A program made the position numbers and the translations under genes. From Thuidium tamariscinum (Eukaryota > Streptophyta > Bryopsida > Hypnales > Thuidiaceae): a stretch of DNA of 64,000 nucleotides. The stretch is taken from positions 2,482,501-2,546,500 of the forward strand of contig OX344755.2 of NCBI GenBank assembly GCA_947034885.2. Reading direction: 5' to 3'. This document shows, in pieces, positions 14,190-24,980 of the stretch (position 1 is its first letter; each line of letters begins with the position of its first letter). Below the pieces are notes generated by a model. That model ran no database searches, was not told where the DNA came from, and saw only the letters and a list, made by a program, of their open reading frames with translations.

Positions 14190-16230
14190 TTTCATATTTT
14201 TTGGAGCTTTGTGAAATTAGTTATAAGGTTTTGAACTTGAAATGACATAGGGCTCTAAAATTGCCTACCTCCTAAAATATACATTGTTTGTATATTGCTG
14301 AAGGCTTTGAAAAAGCAATATGTACACATAGTGGAGATGTTGAAGATGTGGTTTTAGAGCTTGTGCGATTTATGTCCTTGTTACCTTATGTTGGCTACAT
14401 ACAACATGCATAATTCCCAAGAAAAACAAATTGGCCACGTGCGTCAATAAGAATGTGAGCATTGGGATTAGAAGATACCATAGTTGACAAGAAAAATAGC
14501 CATATCCTTCAAAAAGCTAAGGTATTGAAACTACTGAAAAAATAAATATGTGAGAAATTAAGACACATGTAACCATACAATCTTGTAGTACATTACTTTG
14601 AGAAGATGTGGCAAAATTTTCAGAAATTTTCACTCTATAGCATGATAGATTGCATGATAGATTACGTGATATTAGCATTTGAAGTCACAAAATCCTTTCT
14701 TTGATCCTATGAAAAACTGGGCAATTTCATTTAGGCAATTGTAAATTTTAGTATATATGCTTAAAAAATTTCAAATCATTTTGGAAATTATACAATACAT
14801 AGGAAAAAAATAGTGAGTAGAAAGAAGTAGAGAATAATTCAAAATACAAAATTGTTAAGAATTTAATTATAGAATTGAAAAATGTCAATCCCAATGGTTG
14901 TAATGTTGTAATAAACAATCTACATCCTATACATTTTATTTATGTTCGAGAAATATTGAAAATTGAACTAAATAAAGGACTTCAAAGTTTATTTCTTGCA
15001 AACTAAAAATTTATACAATTTTCAACTCATTGATCAAATTGGAATGATTCAAAACTTTCTCTAAGGTCAGTTGGCCATTCAACATACACTACGTTAATCT
15101 CAAAGTGACATTCAATTTCTGGGGTTCAAAAACATTGTTGCTTTTGAAGCTTTATGTTATACAAATCTCAACCATACAATCTTGTAGTGTACATGTGCAA
15201 GGATGACATTTACAAATTTGAAGTCATTTGGCCTCATAGATTGTAAGATCATAATATTTTAGTGTTGGAAATGGATGCTGAAATTTTTCCAAAAACACAT
15301 TTGGAGGTGAAATTTGATTTCTAAGCCTACTCAAATGAAAAAACTTTACACTAAAAAATGATTCAAAACTAATAAACAAACACATTAGTGAAAAAAAATT
15401 CATTCAATTGACTCATTGTATCTACAAAACGGCTTTGAAATGTCAAAAATTAGCAAGAAAAATTGCAGAAAAACACATCTAAAGCTAAACCTCCTCGTGA
15501 ACCTCTTCTATTAGAATGCTTCTCTGTCACTCATTAATTCTTGGATTAACATGAATTATAAGCCACACAAATTAGACTAGTATGTGCAACTTTTCCAAAA
15601 AGAATTATTGAAAATGGATTGGGTATGAAGAAGAAACAAGCCGCTGAAGTTCACTTACTCCAAAAATGGCAGGATTTTGAACTTTGAGTTGTTCTCAAAC
15701 ATTCAAAACAACTTGGATTGACATGAAAACTTTACCACAATAACTATACTTCAAGGGGAACAAAATCCAACAAATTTTATTGAAAATGAACAATGGATGA
15801 AGGAGATACAAGGCCCCAAAGTTGCAGCCCTAAAATGCATTTTGGTGAACTCAAATTGAAGTTGTGAACTTCGATTGGCTTCCAAAAAATCAATACATCT
15901 TGGATTGATTTGAAAATTTTATCACACAAACTAGAGGAGAGAATGCAACTTTTCCAACAAGTTTTATTAAATTCAAACCTTGGATGCAAAAGTTACAGCA
16001 CTTCAAACTGGACTTGAAATTGTGTGAGGACACATTCTGTCCTCTTTGCCACCAAACACGCATTGCACACTCACCACACAACTCTTCAACTTGCAACAAA
16101 ATACCGTAACCGGTCCCGCTTGCTGGAAAGCTGACATGTCAAATTCACATTGGCCTAGGACACACCCACTATTCCACATAATTTGATACCTCCCTTCTGT
16201 TCTCCTATCTTATACTTTTTTTTCTACTGA
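14190..16230. other. AT-rich repeats incl. reverse family F copy
   Basis: 14710-15060 is a reverse-complement copy of the family F repeat at 1530-2060. Around 15600-16020 the phrase 'caacttttccaaaaagaattattgaaaatgga' and close variants recur at about 15590, 15770 and 15950, indicating decayed repeats with a spacing near 180 bp. The segment 16063-16135 is similar to 20602-20675 (shared TGCACACTCACCACACAACT). No gene was recognised. Confidence 0.4.
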
Positions 16231-16284
16231 TCCAATGACTTTTAGAGCCTTGTGGCCATTGGTTTATGAAAGAAAAGTATTATA

Positions 16285-16410
16285 GCATGTAGACTGATGG
16301 ATGAGAAAGATTGTAGCAAGCATCTTGATGGATGTTTCTTGATTATAGTACAAGGCATGATGGATGAAATTTTTTTATAGACTAACATGATGGATGAATT
16401 GGCACTATAA
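16285..16410. repeat. Decayed ~33-bp minisatellite
   Basis: The word TGATGGATGA or a close variant appears about four times at intervals of roughly 30-35 bp (near 16290, 16325, 16355 and 16388). The spacers between them share 'attatag/actata' words. Confidence 0.45.
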
Positions 16411-16572
16411 CATGGACATGTTGTAGTGATTGCCACGAGTTCAAGAATTTCAACCACATTTGGAAAATATTTTCTACTAAAACAAGTATATTTTGGAATG
16501 AAAGTTTCAATTATAGTAAACATGATGTTTAAATAGAACACCTATTCACTTTCCTAACACCACTACACCATT

Positions 16573-18388
16573 TCACTTTCCTAACATTGCCATTAAATCA
16601 GCAAAATCCATCTCCTTTGTGAAAACAAAATTTAGATGAGTAACATTGGTAAATGGTGTAGCTACAAGAGCAAGAGTAACTGATCCTCCAGAAACAGGTT
16701 TTATAGGAGCATTAACTAAAGCACTAGTTGCAGTTACAACTGCACTAGGTGGAGTAACAAAAGCAACCTTAGCTTGTTCAATATATGGCATAACTTCTTG
16801 TATACCCGTACAATTAGCAATCATGAAATATAATCAAATACCTTACAAAAAATTAAACGACAACAAGTATAACAACTCAATAATTTAAACTTCACACAAG
16901 TAATGTAAAGAATGAAATTACCTATAGTAAATGGTGATGGTACGGTAGCAATTGGAGGCACAATAGATGTAAAAGCAGTAGGATTCACTAGAAGAAAACC
17001 ATGTTAAAATTGCTAAAAACACGTCATGTAGTTTGTGTTGAGTTCCTGTTTTAGAAGGCAGTCAAAATGCAGTGAAAACACAAAAAAACGCAGAAAAAGC
17101 ATAAACAAGTAACTCCAAAAGACAATTTGTATGATAACATTTCTTTTCAAACCATAAACAAGTAACTCCAAAAGCCATATATAGTTGACAAAAAAAGAAT
17201 TCAGAAACAAAAAACTTATATTCAATGAAAATTACAAATATACAGGCCTACCTCTTGTAGAGTCACTTTGTACACATGTTAGAAGAGGCATCATTGGAGA
17301 AGAAAGAGGTTGAGATCAAACATAAGGATTTGGACGATCCATAATTCTCTTACCATGAACAAACTATGGAGGTATTCGTCGATGTTGCCCAAATGTCTGA
17401 ATGGAAAATTGTGAATTTTGATTAGCATTACCTCTATTTTGACTATAGCAATTAATTTGCATATCTTCTGGAATTGAAGGAAGCAAAACTAGACATTGAG
17501 AACAAAGTAGTTGCCTAGGCACATCTCTAGCTGTAGCATCATGTATGGCTTGAACGCCAAAAATTGATTGTAGAAACTCATGTGATGGACTTTCAACAGT
17601 TATTTGACAATTAGAATTAGAAAAGTCACATATTGGAGACTAAAGATCAACATCTAAGATTGGCATAGATGAGGGCACATTTGTAACTTCCGAATGAGAC
17701 GCAATTGTTGTAGATAATTCAACATTTGTACTGGCGGGGGATACTATAGCTAGTGCAATGTGAAGTTGTCGATACTCTAGAACTGTTGACTCCCGACATT
17801 GATCATACAACATTGAAGAATTACTAAAAAAAGATTTCCTACTTGCCCTCTGAGTTGCCTGCAATAAAAAATGGAAACATTAGATCAATAATTAAGACAT
17901 AATTACCAACATATAATGCAACAAATATCTTATAAACTTGAAACATTGGGAAAAAACTCAAAAAGAAGTCTCACCTCATACTCCAAGTCTAATGTTGCAT
18001 CATATTTGTCCAGCATATTGGGATTCTTACGACTATTCATACCACAAATGACATGCTTAGATACACCTACTAGACTCATTCTTGTGATTGTAGTTGCTTG
18101 GCCAGACTTGTTTGTGACATCATCAGAAACTCCTGCTATTCTAGCCATTTCCTTCATCCATGTGCAAATAGTACCTATGCAAATATTTGTTTGCTTAAAC
18201 CAAACATTGGTTCTACGCTCATCTAAAGTTTCTTGGAAAAATGCACCAGACTTCATATCACTAGCCAAATGTGTATCATATTTCACCCAACAAGCAACAA
18301 CATCCTCATCATAAGAAATCACAAGTCTTCTAAATTGTTCTTGTTGAAATTTTGTAATAGTAGTCTTGTGATTTTTTGAAGTCTCCTA
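16573..18388 (-). pseudogene. Decayed gene with tyrosine-recombinase-like (Crypton-type) domain
   Basis: The main minus-strand exon (18385 to 17975) carries FQQEQFRRLV and NVWFKQTNICIGTICTWMK, followed by VSDDVTNKSGQATTITRM and NPNMLDKYD. The order (TN-SGRAT-IT-M, then GHRNP, then KYD with the candidate Tyr) resembles Crypton-type tyrosine recombinases and their domesticated relatives. The usual Arg after SG is Gln, and the usual GHR is NSR. A GT-AG intron (17974-17859) joins in phase to an exon running to 17252, which contains at least three in-frame stops. Two smaller exon-like ORFs follow (about 16985-16920 and 16824-16573). A CACTA-type arm sits at 16986. The broken frame and altered catalytic residues argue for a dead copy. 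The exon chain is clear; the family call is moderate. Confidence 0.45.
16986..17110. mobile_element. Arm of CACTA foldback MITE
   Basis: The sequence begins CACTAGAAGAAAACCATG and continues with 'aacacgtcatgtagtttgtgttgag', closely matching one arm of the complete foldback MITE at 33729-33955 (AACACGTCAGGTAGATTG). The opposite arm was not found, so this is a partial or diverged copy. It lies in what appears to be an intron of the gene around it. Confidence 0.55.
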
Positions 18389-18389
18389 T

Positions 18390-19285
18390 GTGTACTTGAA
18401 AAAAAATCAATTCCACGATCATTACAATTTACAACACCTTCCAAAATTCTTGAATGAAATAATTTTTAACCAATTATGGTTTCAAACAATCTATCAATGA
18501 AACAAACCAAGCTATTAACAAAACTACAAATAAAACAAAAATAATACTTACTCAACAAAAAATCTCCCATTGATAGGATTGATTTTAATCTTGAAATTTT
18601 TGTATTCCAAATTGTGTAGCTCTTGATAGCCCCGAATTAGAAATACAACAGTGCAATACCAAGCAATCCATTTCTGCAACCCCTGGGATGGTGCATCTAA
18701 TGCGATTCATGCGCCATGATAATTTCTAGATTTTATCAAGCATGCCAACTAAGAAAATCATCCTTGGACCAACTTCGAGCAAAGAGTTAATATTCATGCA
18801 GAATTAACCAACACAAGTAGGTGTAGAATTAGCTCATCTGCAACCTTTGGATGGACGATCCATATTGGATTTGATTGAATGACCTACCTGGATAGACTTT
18901 GGGTGGAGGAAGAACAAGTCAATCCTGCCCCTGTCCTCTTCTAGGGTTAATGTCGTCCGCTCAAGAGTTTACGGTCTTCTGGTACTTCTTTGTCTTCTTC
19001 ATCTAGTAATTTTTTGTCATCTTTGTCTGCTACTATGCTCAAATGTCCGTATAAAAGATTGGTGGTGTTTTTGCCTTTGTCAATTTGCTCTTAAGGTGTT
19101 CCGGTATGCGAAGCGTTATAATGTAGAGAAATAGTGTTTTTATTTTTTGCTTAATTTACTTGTGCAATTTCACTTACCAGTAGGATTTCATACCTCTTCA
19201 TCAAATTTTAGGCTACAAAATTAGCAAAGCACAATGTGATGAGGCACAAGGTTCAAGGATGGTTAATGTTTAAGATAGAAAAGAA
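18390..19285. other. No gene recognised
   Basis: Mixed AT-rich sequence with a slightly GC-richer patch at 18660-19110. No exon chain continuing the 17-18-kb minus-strand gene could be identified with confidence, although its upstream exons would be expected here. Confidence 0.3.
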
Positions 19286-19639
19286 ATGATAATTTCACAA
19301 GAATGGCTTTTTGTGAATTGTGGAATCCAATACTTGAGGGCATCCTCAAAATGGTGTAGTGAGTGTGGAGCCGCAAGAGACCTAAAAGATCAAGAGGCCA
19401 CAGAGGAATTTGTTGTCAAAGGGAACGACTTACAAGGAACTACAAAGGATTTTGCAATTTCAAATCTTTTGAGTTTGCGACAATTTTTAAGTACAACACT
19501 TTATGATAGAATGTATGGAACAAGAGAAAAAGGTCTTCCTCCAGATATTACTTGGGGGAAAAGTTTCTTGAAGCAACACCACTACTTCAAGAACCAACAC
19601 AAGAAATTGCTTAGAAATCAACAAATTGTACGAAGTTAG
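19286..19639 (+). CDS. Hypothetical ORF, 117 codons
   Basis: The ORF starts at ATG 19286. Its composition is balanced, unlike the Phe/Ile-rich random ORFs nearby. It includes a CSECGAARD segment (two Cys spaced C-x2-C near residue 32) and a charged C-terminus with FLKQHHYFKNQHKKLLRNQ. No family was recognised. It might be an exon or relic of a larger gene that also includes the ORF starting 80 bp downstream. Confidence 0.3.
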   Translation: MIISQEWLFVNCGIQYLRASSKWCSECGAARDLKDQEATEEFVVKGNDLQGTTKDFAISNLLSLRQFLSTTLYDRMYGTREKGLPPDITWGKSFLKQHHYFKNQHKKLLRNQQIVRS

Positions 19640-19718
19640 TTTCTGTGAGGTATGTGTGATTTTGTTGATGAATTCTTGAGCTCTTCATCACTATTCACTA
19701 CGTTGGAATCTTGAATTC

Positions 19719-20189
19719 TTGAAGAAATTACGGAAATACATACGTGAGAGGCGCAAATCTCACGATATTAATGAGAGAATTGTGGACATCAAATTTCCTG
19801 GTGATTGTATGAAGCTTTGTTGGAGAGAACCGAACATTGTGAAATACTCTTTTGAAATTAAACACCATCGAAAGAGTTCTAAGAGCATTCCTAGAGGTGG
19901 AAGATTGACAATTGATGATATTTGTGAAGAAACCCTCACCATATTGTCCATTGTATCAAGTGAAGAAGGGGCAATTTCTTCAGAAGCTCTACCCCTTTCA
20001 CCTCTCAATCCAAATGTGGAAGTCATTCCACATGGAGAAGGTGCTTCAAGGGGAAAAGAAATTCGGAAAAGAATAAGTCCTTTCAAGTTTAGGGATTGCA
20101 TTAGATGCAATTTGGGGGTCCTAAAGGGCCGTTTCAGGAGGCTTGCTCTTGATAGCGTTCCCCCTGGTTGTAAAGAACGGTGCTATTAG
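19719..20189 (+). CDS. Hypothetical ORF, ~156 codons, 3' end supplied by a MITE
   Basis: The frame is open from about 19719, where the first codon is TTG; no upstream ATG is evident in the same frame. It begins with a basic stretch (LRKYIRERRKSHDINERIVDIKF) and includes GGRLTIDDICEETLTILS near the middle. No family was recognised. From 20099 onward the reading frame runs inside the CATTAGATG-type MITE, so the last ~29 codons derive from that insertion and the original 3' end is lost. Confidence 0.3.
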   Translation: MKKLRKYIRERRKSHDINERIVDIKFPGDCMKLCWREPNIVKYSFEIKHHRKSSKSIPRGGRLTIDDICEETLTILSIVSSEEGAISSEALPLSPLNPNVEVIPHGEGASRGKEIRKRISPFKFRDCIRCNLGVLKGRFRRLALDSVPPGCKERCY

Positions 20190-20381
20190 ATTTATTTATT
20201 TTTTAAGAAAAAATTAATACTAAAATGAAAATTCTTAAAATAAAAAACAAAGTTAATTTTTTTGTTTGAAACTGACGTGGCAGTCTCTCGGCCACATCAG
20301 CACCGTAGCTGCGTGTAGTTCACAAGCTGGGAACTCTTGGGGAATTCGCAGCCTTTTGCAGGGGTAAAAAATCATCTAATG
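20099..20381. mobile_element. CATTAGATG-type MITE, copy 1
   Basis: This 283-bp copy is bounded by CATTAGATG and its inverse CATCTAATG. Its interior matches copy 2 (34281-34557): 'ggtcctaaagggcc' near the left end, an AT-rich centre, 'ggcagtctctcggccac' (ggcaatctcttggccac in copy 2), 'gctgggaactc' and 'aaaatcatctaatg' at the right end. Target duplication is uncertain because TTA...TAA or a TA duplication both fit. Confidence 0.7.
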
Positions 20382-20589
20382 ATAACGTTTGTCCGCAATT
20401 CGGTAAATACTGCCCATACAGAGAAGATGTAAAATTGTTTCCTTCTATGCCAAATTATTACTAATACAAACTCTTTTAATGCTGCTCTAATACTACTCAA
20501 CTTAGGGTCACGTCACTATCTAGATCGAGATGAGGTCACTGTTAGGGTCAAGTCACTATTAACGTTAGTCGGCCATTAAGTGGCCATTG

Positions 20590-20680
20590 CGTTAAATCGG
20601 ACACTCACTGCACACTCACCACACAACTCTTTAGCTCGCAACAAAATGCCATAAACCTCACACTTGCTTCCCACAGTACA
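20590..20680. repeat. Dispersed repeat shared with 16.06 kb
   Basis: 'ctgcacactcaccacacaactctt' and 'gcaacaaaatgcca' match 16063-16110. The copies are diverged; function and boundaries are unknown. Confidence 0.45.
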
Positions 20681-20897
20681 AGCACCGCTTACTCTACAAT
20701 GAAGGACCCAATTTTAGGCTTACTACCTTTCAGTTGGAATGAAATTTGCAAGAGGAAACCTTTTTGTGCACTTTTTTTTGGAAGTGAATCTCAACATGGC
20801 ATTTAATCATCATGCTAAGTTTTAGAACTTACAAGTTTCAATAATATTGTGGAGAAGGATTTGATTTGAATTTCATCTGTGCAGTCATTGGTATGTC

Positions 20898-20902
<5 letters not shown>

Positions 20903-20944
<42 letters not shown>
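20903..20944. repeat. (TA)n microsatellite
   Basis: An uninterrupted run of about 21 TA dinucleotides. Confidence 0.95.
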
Positions 20945-20947
<3 letters not shown>

Positions 20948-21188
20948 CAAAAACCAATTTCATATTTTTATTTATGAAAGAAGTGAAAAAAATTGCTTGA
21001 GTTGAAAAACAAACTATGTTTCATACAATAACTTTTGAACCATAAAGTCAAAAGTTATGAAAATTATTGGACCTTCAAGAAAACCCTCATCCATATGTTG
21101 TATGAAGATTTCAAAGAAAAAAAAATTCCATTTGTAGTGAGCTGCCCACTCTTTGTGATCCCATCTTCACAACATTTTCTATAAATAC

Positions 21189-21418
21189 TACTCTCTCCAT
21201 CCCAAAATGATCTTCTTGTGGGACAAACTGTTTGGGATTTCTTGCTGAAAATAACGTTATTTCAAGCCATTTCAAGATGTGAGTAGAGCTTGGTGCACTT
21301 TTTTTGTTCAGAAATTTTGAGTTTCAAATTCAAAGCCCTTTTCAAAGTGTACTAATACTTAAGCATATTGCAATAAAATTACAGGAAACCGAGAGATCAT
21401 TTTGGGACAGAGTGAGTA
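21189..21418. mobile_element. Stowaway-like (Tc1/mariner) MITE
   Basis: A 230-bp element flanked by TA. The left terminus reads CTCTCTCCATCCCAAAATGA and the right terminus in reverse complement reads CTCACTCTGTCCCAAAATGA. These resemble the plant Stowaway consensus CTCCCTCCGTCCCAAAAT. It is non-coding. It lies at the left edge of the GC-richer island. Confidence 0.75.
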
Positions 21419-21419
21419 T

Positions 21420-22334
21420 ATAATTACACCGTAGCCTTGAATCAATCTGCCGTGTCAGCCCTCGATCGGGACACTTTCCGAGCTGCGTAGCAAATTGGAC
21501 CATTTTCGGTCTGTAAACCTTATGTGGAGGTAGCACCCTAGCTTGCAAGGGACAGACAAGAATCTCGAAGTAGGAAAGCTCGAACACCGAGAAACACCAG
21601 GCAGACTCCATCAACTCATAACACAATACTCGTGCAACTCGATCTAGAAAATGCTCCTCAGGGAACTCGAAAAACATCCACAATTCCCCACCAGATTGAC
21701 AGAAATCAATGCAGAACGTGCCCCAAGACTGCACTCCGAGACTCAACCACCAACTTACACCCACCCATGCCAGAAACCGCGACCCTATCCATTCCAGACA
21801 CATTCCACCCACAACTACGATAAACGCCTTGCCAGTTCAGAAACCAAACAGTGTTAAAACTATTCGAGGAATAGCATGTTTGCGCTTTCATGCTGGTATG
21901 ATTCAATCAAAAAGCCACTCGTAGGTGCTACAGTAAAAACCCTATTGGCTTCAACACCATTTCGCCTCTGAAACAATCAGATTGACACACTACCATACAA
22001 CATGATCAAAGAAATCAAATCCACAACAAGCGCTCATGAGAAACAGTAGCCCAAAGCAGAAATCAATATGCCGGCTATACCCAAATAGAACTGAGAGTGA
22101 ACAAAAAAAATGAAACCTCCATGGCCATGCTAGTCAGAGGAAAAATTCATATGCGGAAGGTGAACGAAGCCTGATGACGAAGGTGAATGGCACACCAACA
22201 CGGTTTCAATACGGTATACAGAAAAGAGAAGCGGGAGAAAAACAAATCAGAATTTGGAGAGAGCGCTATTAGAAATTCCTGCAAGCCTATACCACGTCAG
22301 TTCCCAATTGAAATCCAAGATGACAACACAGGCA
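21420..22334. other. GC-richer segment, no gene assigned
   Basis: Base composition changes abruptly here. ORFs exist on both strands (for example 21342-21812 minus, 21632-21823 plus), but they overlap one another and none has a recognisable motif. The stretch could contain UTR or exon sequence of a gene I cannot resolve. Confidence 0.3.
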
Positions 22335-23062
22335 TTAACCCCTAAGCGACGCCGACGCCCTTTTTTAGCATTCGGATGACTTCGCAGGGGCAGCAGAGGA
22401 CGTGAACAGTAGTTTTTTCATCCACTTCTTTTTTAATGACCTTTCACGTTCAGTTGTAAAGAGTCTCCAATTGAGTTTTTAGTCTAACTACTATTTATTT
22501 TCATGTAGTTGAGAAGTAATTAGAGAAAACGGATGGCAAAATTTGCCATTTTAGTGTATTTTGAGAAATTGACTGAATTTGAAATCTCTCTTTGAAAATG
22601 ACATTTTCTGAGTTTGAACCCAACTAATGAAATGAAGGTCTTTTCTTCTAGTTTCTACTCCAATTGGAATTTTAGAAAAATTTATAAAATTGAATATTTT
22701 ATTGCAATTTGAATTTTGGTTGTTTCTTTAATGTCCATTGAAACCTATAAATAGGTGTACACGGAAGTTGAGTCTACACCATGATGTTTTTCACAACAAT
22801 TTACGCACATTGTAAAATTTTCAGATTTTTTGAGATAATTTTCTATTTTCTATGATTTTTTCTTCATTTTCTCTTCAAAAAATCTCATAAAAATCAATTT
22901 TCCTCAAAAAAATCTGAAATTTCTGTGAAGTGCAGAAGACATGTACTTCCATCTCTGAAAAATAAAAAATAAAAATTTCATACTTGATTGGTTCATGAAC
23001 GGTATCAAATTGAGTGACTAGCGAGGGGGCTTCCGACCAGTGGTCATAGGCCCGTCCTTTAA

Positions 23063-24980
23063 CCCTTTAAGGACCGTGGTCGATTTGGGGGGCGGGCACT
23101 CCATTCTGTACCACTTGGGGTCAAAATTAGAAAAACTCAAAAACACTGATGTAGGATAGAAATCTGATCGTACCGATTGAATTGTCAGGGTTATTTGGTG
23201 CTCTCCCATGAATTTCATGGCAATCAAAAGTGTTTTTGTTGCTTATTATAGTACATCTGTATGCTTGTATTAGCCAATTGCGTATGCTTACATCTGAGCT
23301 ACGTTGCAGTCACGTATTTCTTTTGTGACAAATTCTTTTAGGTTTTCATTGGACCACGTGAGCCTGCCTTTACCATCATCATGAAAACAAGTTCACTCAC
23401 TAATTGTGTGGAACGCCAGGTTGGAGTTCCCAATACCCAACTGAAATGAAATCCAACCCAAATCCAACCCAAACAACATTCTACATCCAACTAAAATAAG
23501 AAGACATGCTTCAGCTAAAGCTTGACAGTTGAACACATGAATATGACGATAATTCAAAACTATATCAAAATTTGATCTGAACTGTGTCTAATTTGGTGCT
23601 AATACTTGAAGCCACCTACCAACTTCATTCAAAAAGCTTCACAGATAGATCACACAGATTCCAACTTGAAAGTGAAGCAATTGAACTCAACCTCTGCTCA
23701 AAACTGAAACGTGCAAACAACAAAAAATAACCTCCGCCAGTTCATAATGTATGAGGCATGCATAATTGAGAACGACAAAACTGAGGCACCATCGACAAGA
23801 GAATAGGGGCATCTGCAAGTAAGAAACTACGGCCTCGAAGAGAGAAACTAGGGCCCCGAAGAAGAAGTCTTCGAAACGATGCCCCTGCATGGACAACTGT
23901 AGCAAAATTCCATACATCAGCTTATCCAACATACTTTCCAACACTTCGACGGATTTAGGAAGAAACACCAAACCAGAAATACGCTAAAACAAGCTCAATA
24001 CAAAATTATGCAAAGGTTAACACAAAAAAAAATTCCAAATTAATTCTAACGTATCTATGAGAGATTACGACTGAAAACAGCGGAGTCTCCAAAGTTTGCT
24101 TTCCAGGGCAAGCCGTCATTTCCTACTCCATAGGCTGCGATTCGTTATAGCTTCAATGTAAGCAACGAAAACCTTGGGGCAAAAACTGACATCATTCTAA
24201 AACCTCCCAAAACAAACAACAGCAAGAGAGTACGTCCCAACCTTCACGAATCCAATAATACACATCAAAACTAAGTCAAACTGTAATCACTCTAACTTAC
24301 GCAAATTTCTCCCCTAACAAACAGTAATTCCTCCCTGAAACTGCACTAAACAACACCAAAGTATAAACTCACGAGGCAAACGGGAATCGACTACTTGGCA
24401 AAATGAAAAATGACAGTCCCAAAATTTTCTCATTCCGCCTCCACATAATCCGCTACTTTCTAACTCATGAGGTTCACACATACTTGCAAAATAAAAAACA
24501 TCCGAACGCAATGTCACAACCTGCAGAGAACCCATAAACTTGAACCTGTCCTCACGTTCCAAGAGACTAAGGACCACACAGCAACCTTGTTATGATTCAA
24601 ATGCTTCGAGTTATCGTCATGTATCTCCAATCGCACTCCGACGTGAGAGTAAACCGATTTGAAAACGTCCTCAATGATGTGCCATCCAGGCAGAAATCTC
24701 CATGACCTCCAGCACTCCATTGGAAAAAATACAGCTGCCAGCTGAATCACTCTCCCGTATCATGAAGCTTCACAGTTCACTCCAGCAAGTGCTCCTGCAA
24801 TAAACAACCGACTTGAATCAATAAGCAATGTGTTCATATAACAATGAAAACACGTATGCTTCAAGCAACTCCAAGATTAACGGATTCAAAACGACATGTT
24901 TGCAAAGGCACAGATAGTACAAATACAGCACGTACCTTTGCCAATAACAATATATAGTATTATGGTGACCTAAAGGTGAC
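23063..24980. other. PiggyBac 3' untranslated interior, no gene assigned
   Basis: This lies between the element's left terminal repeat and the end of the transposase reading. The minus-strand ORFs at 23687-23971, 24314-24577 and 24514-24750 have no recognisable motif and overlap without a common frame. It could be a long 3' UTR or hold subterminal binding sites. Confidence 0.4.

Noticed and set aside
21342..21812. 156-codon minus-strand ORF as a gene
   Set aside because: It overlaps the end of the Stowaway-like MITE and three plus-strand ORFs, is Trp/Cys-rich in an unnatural way, and shows no domain.
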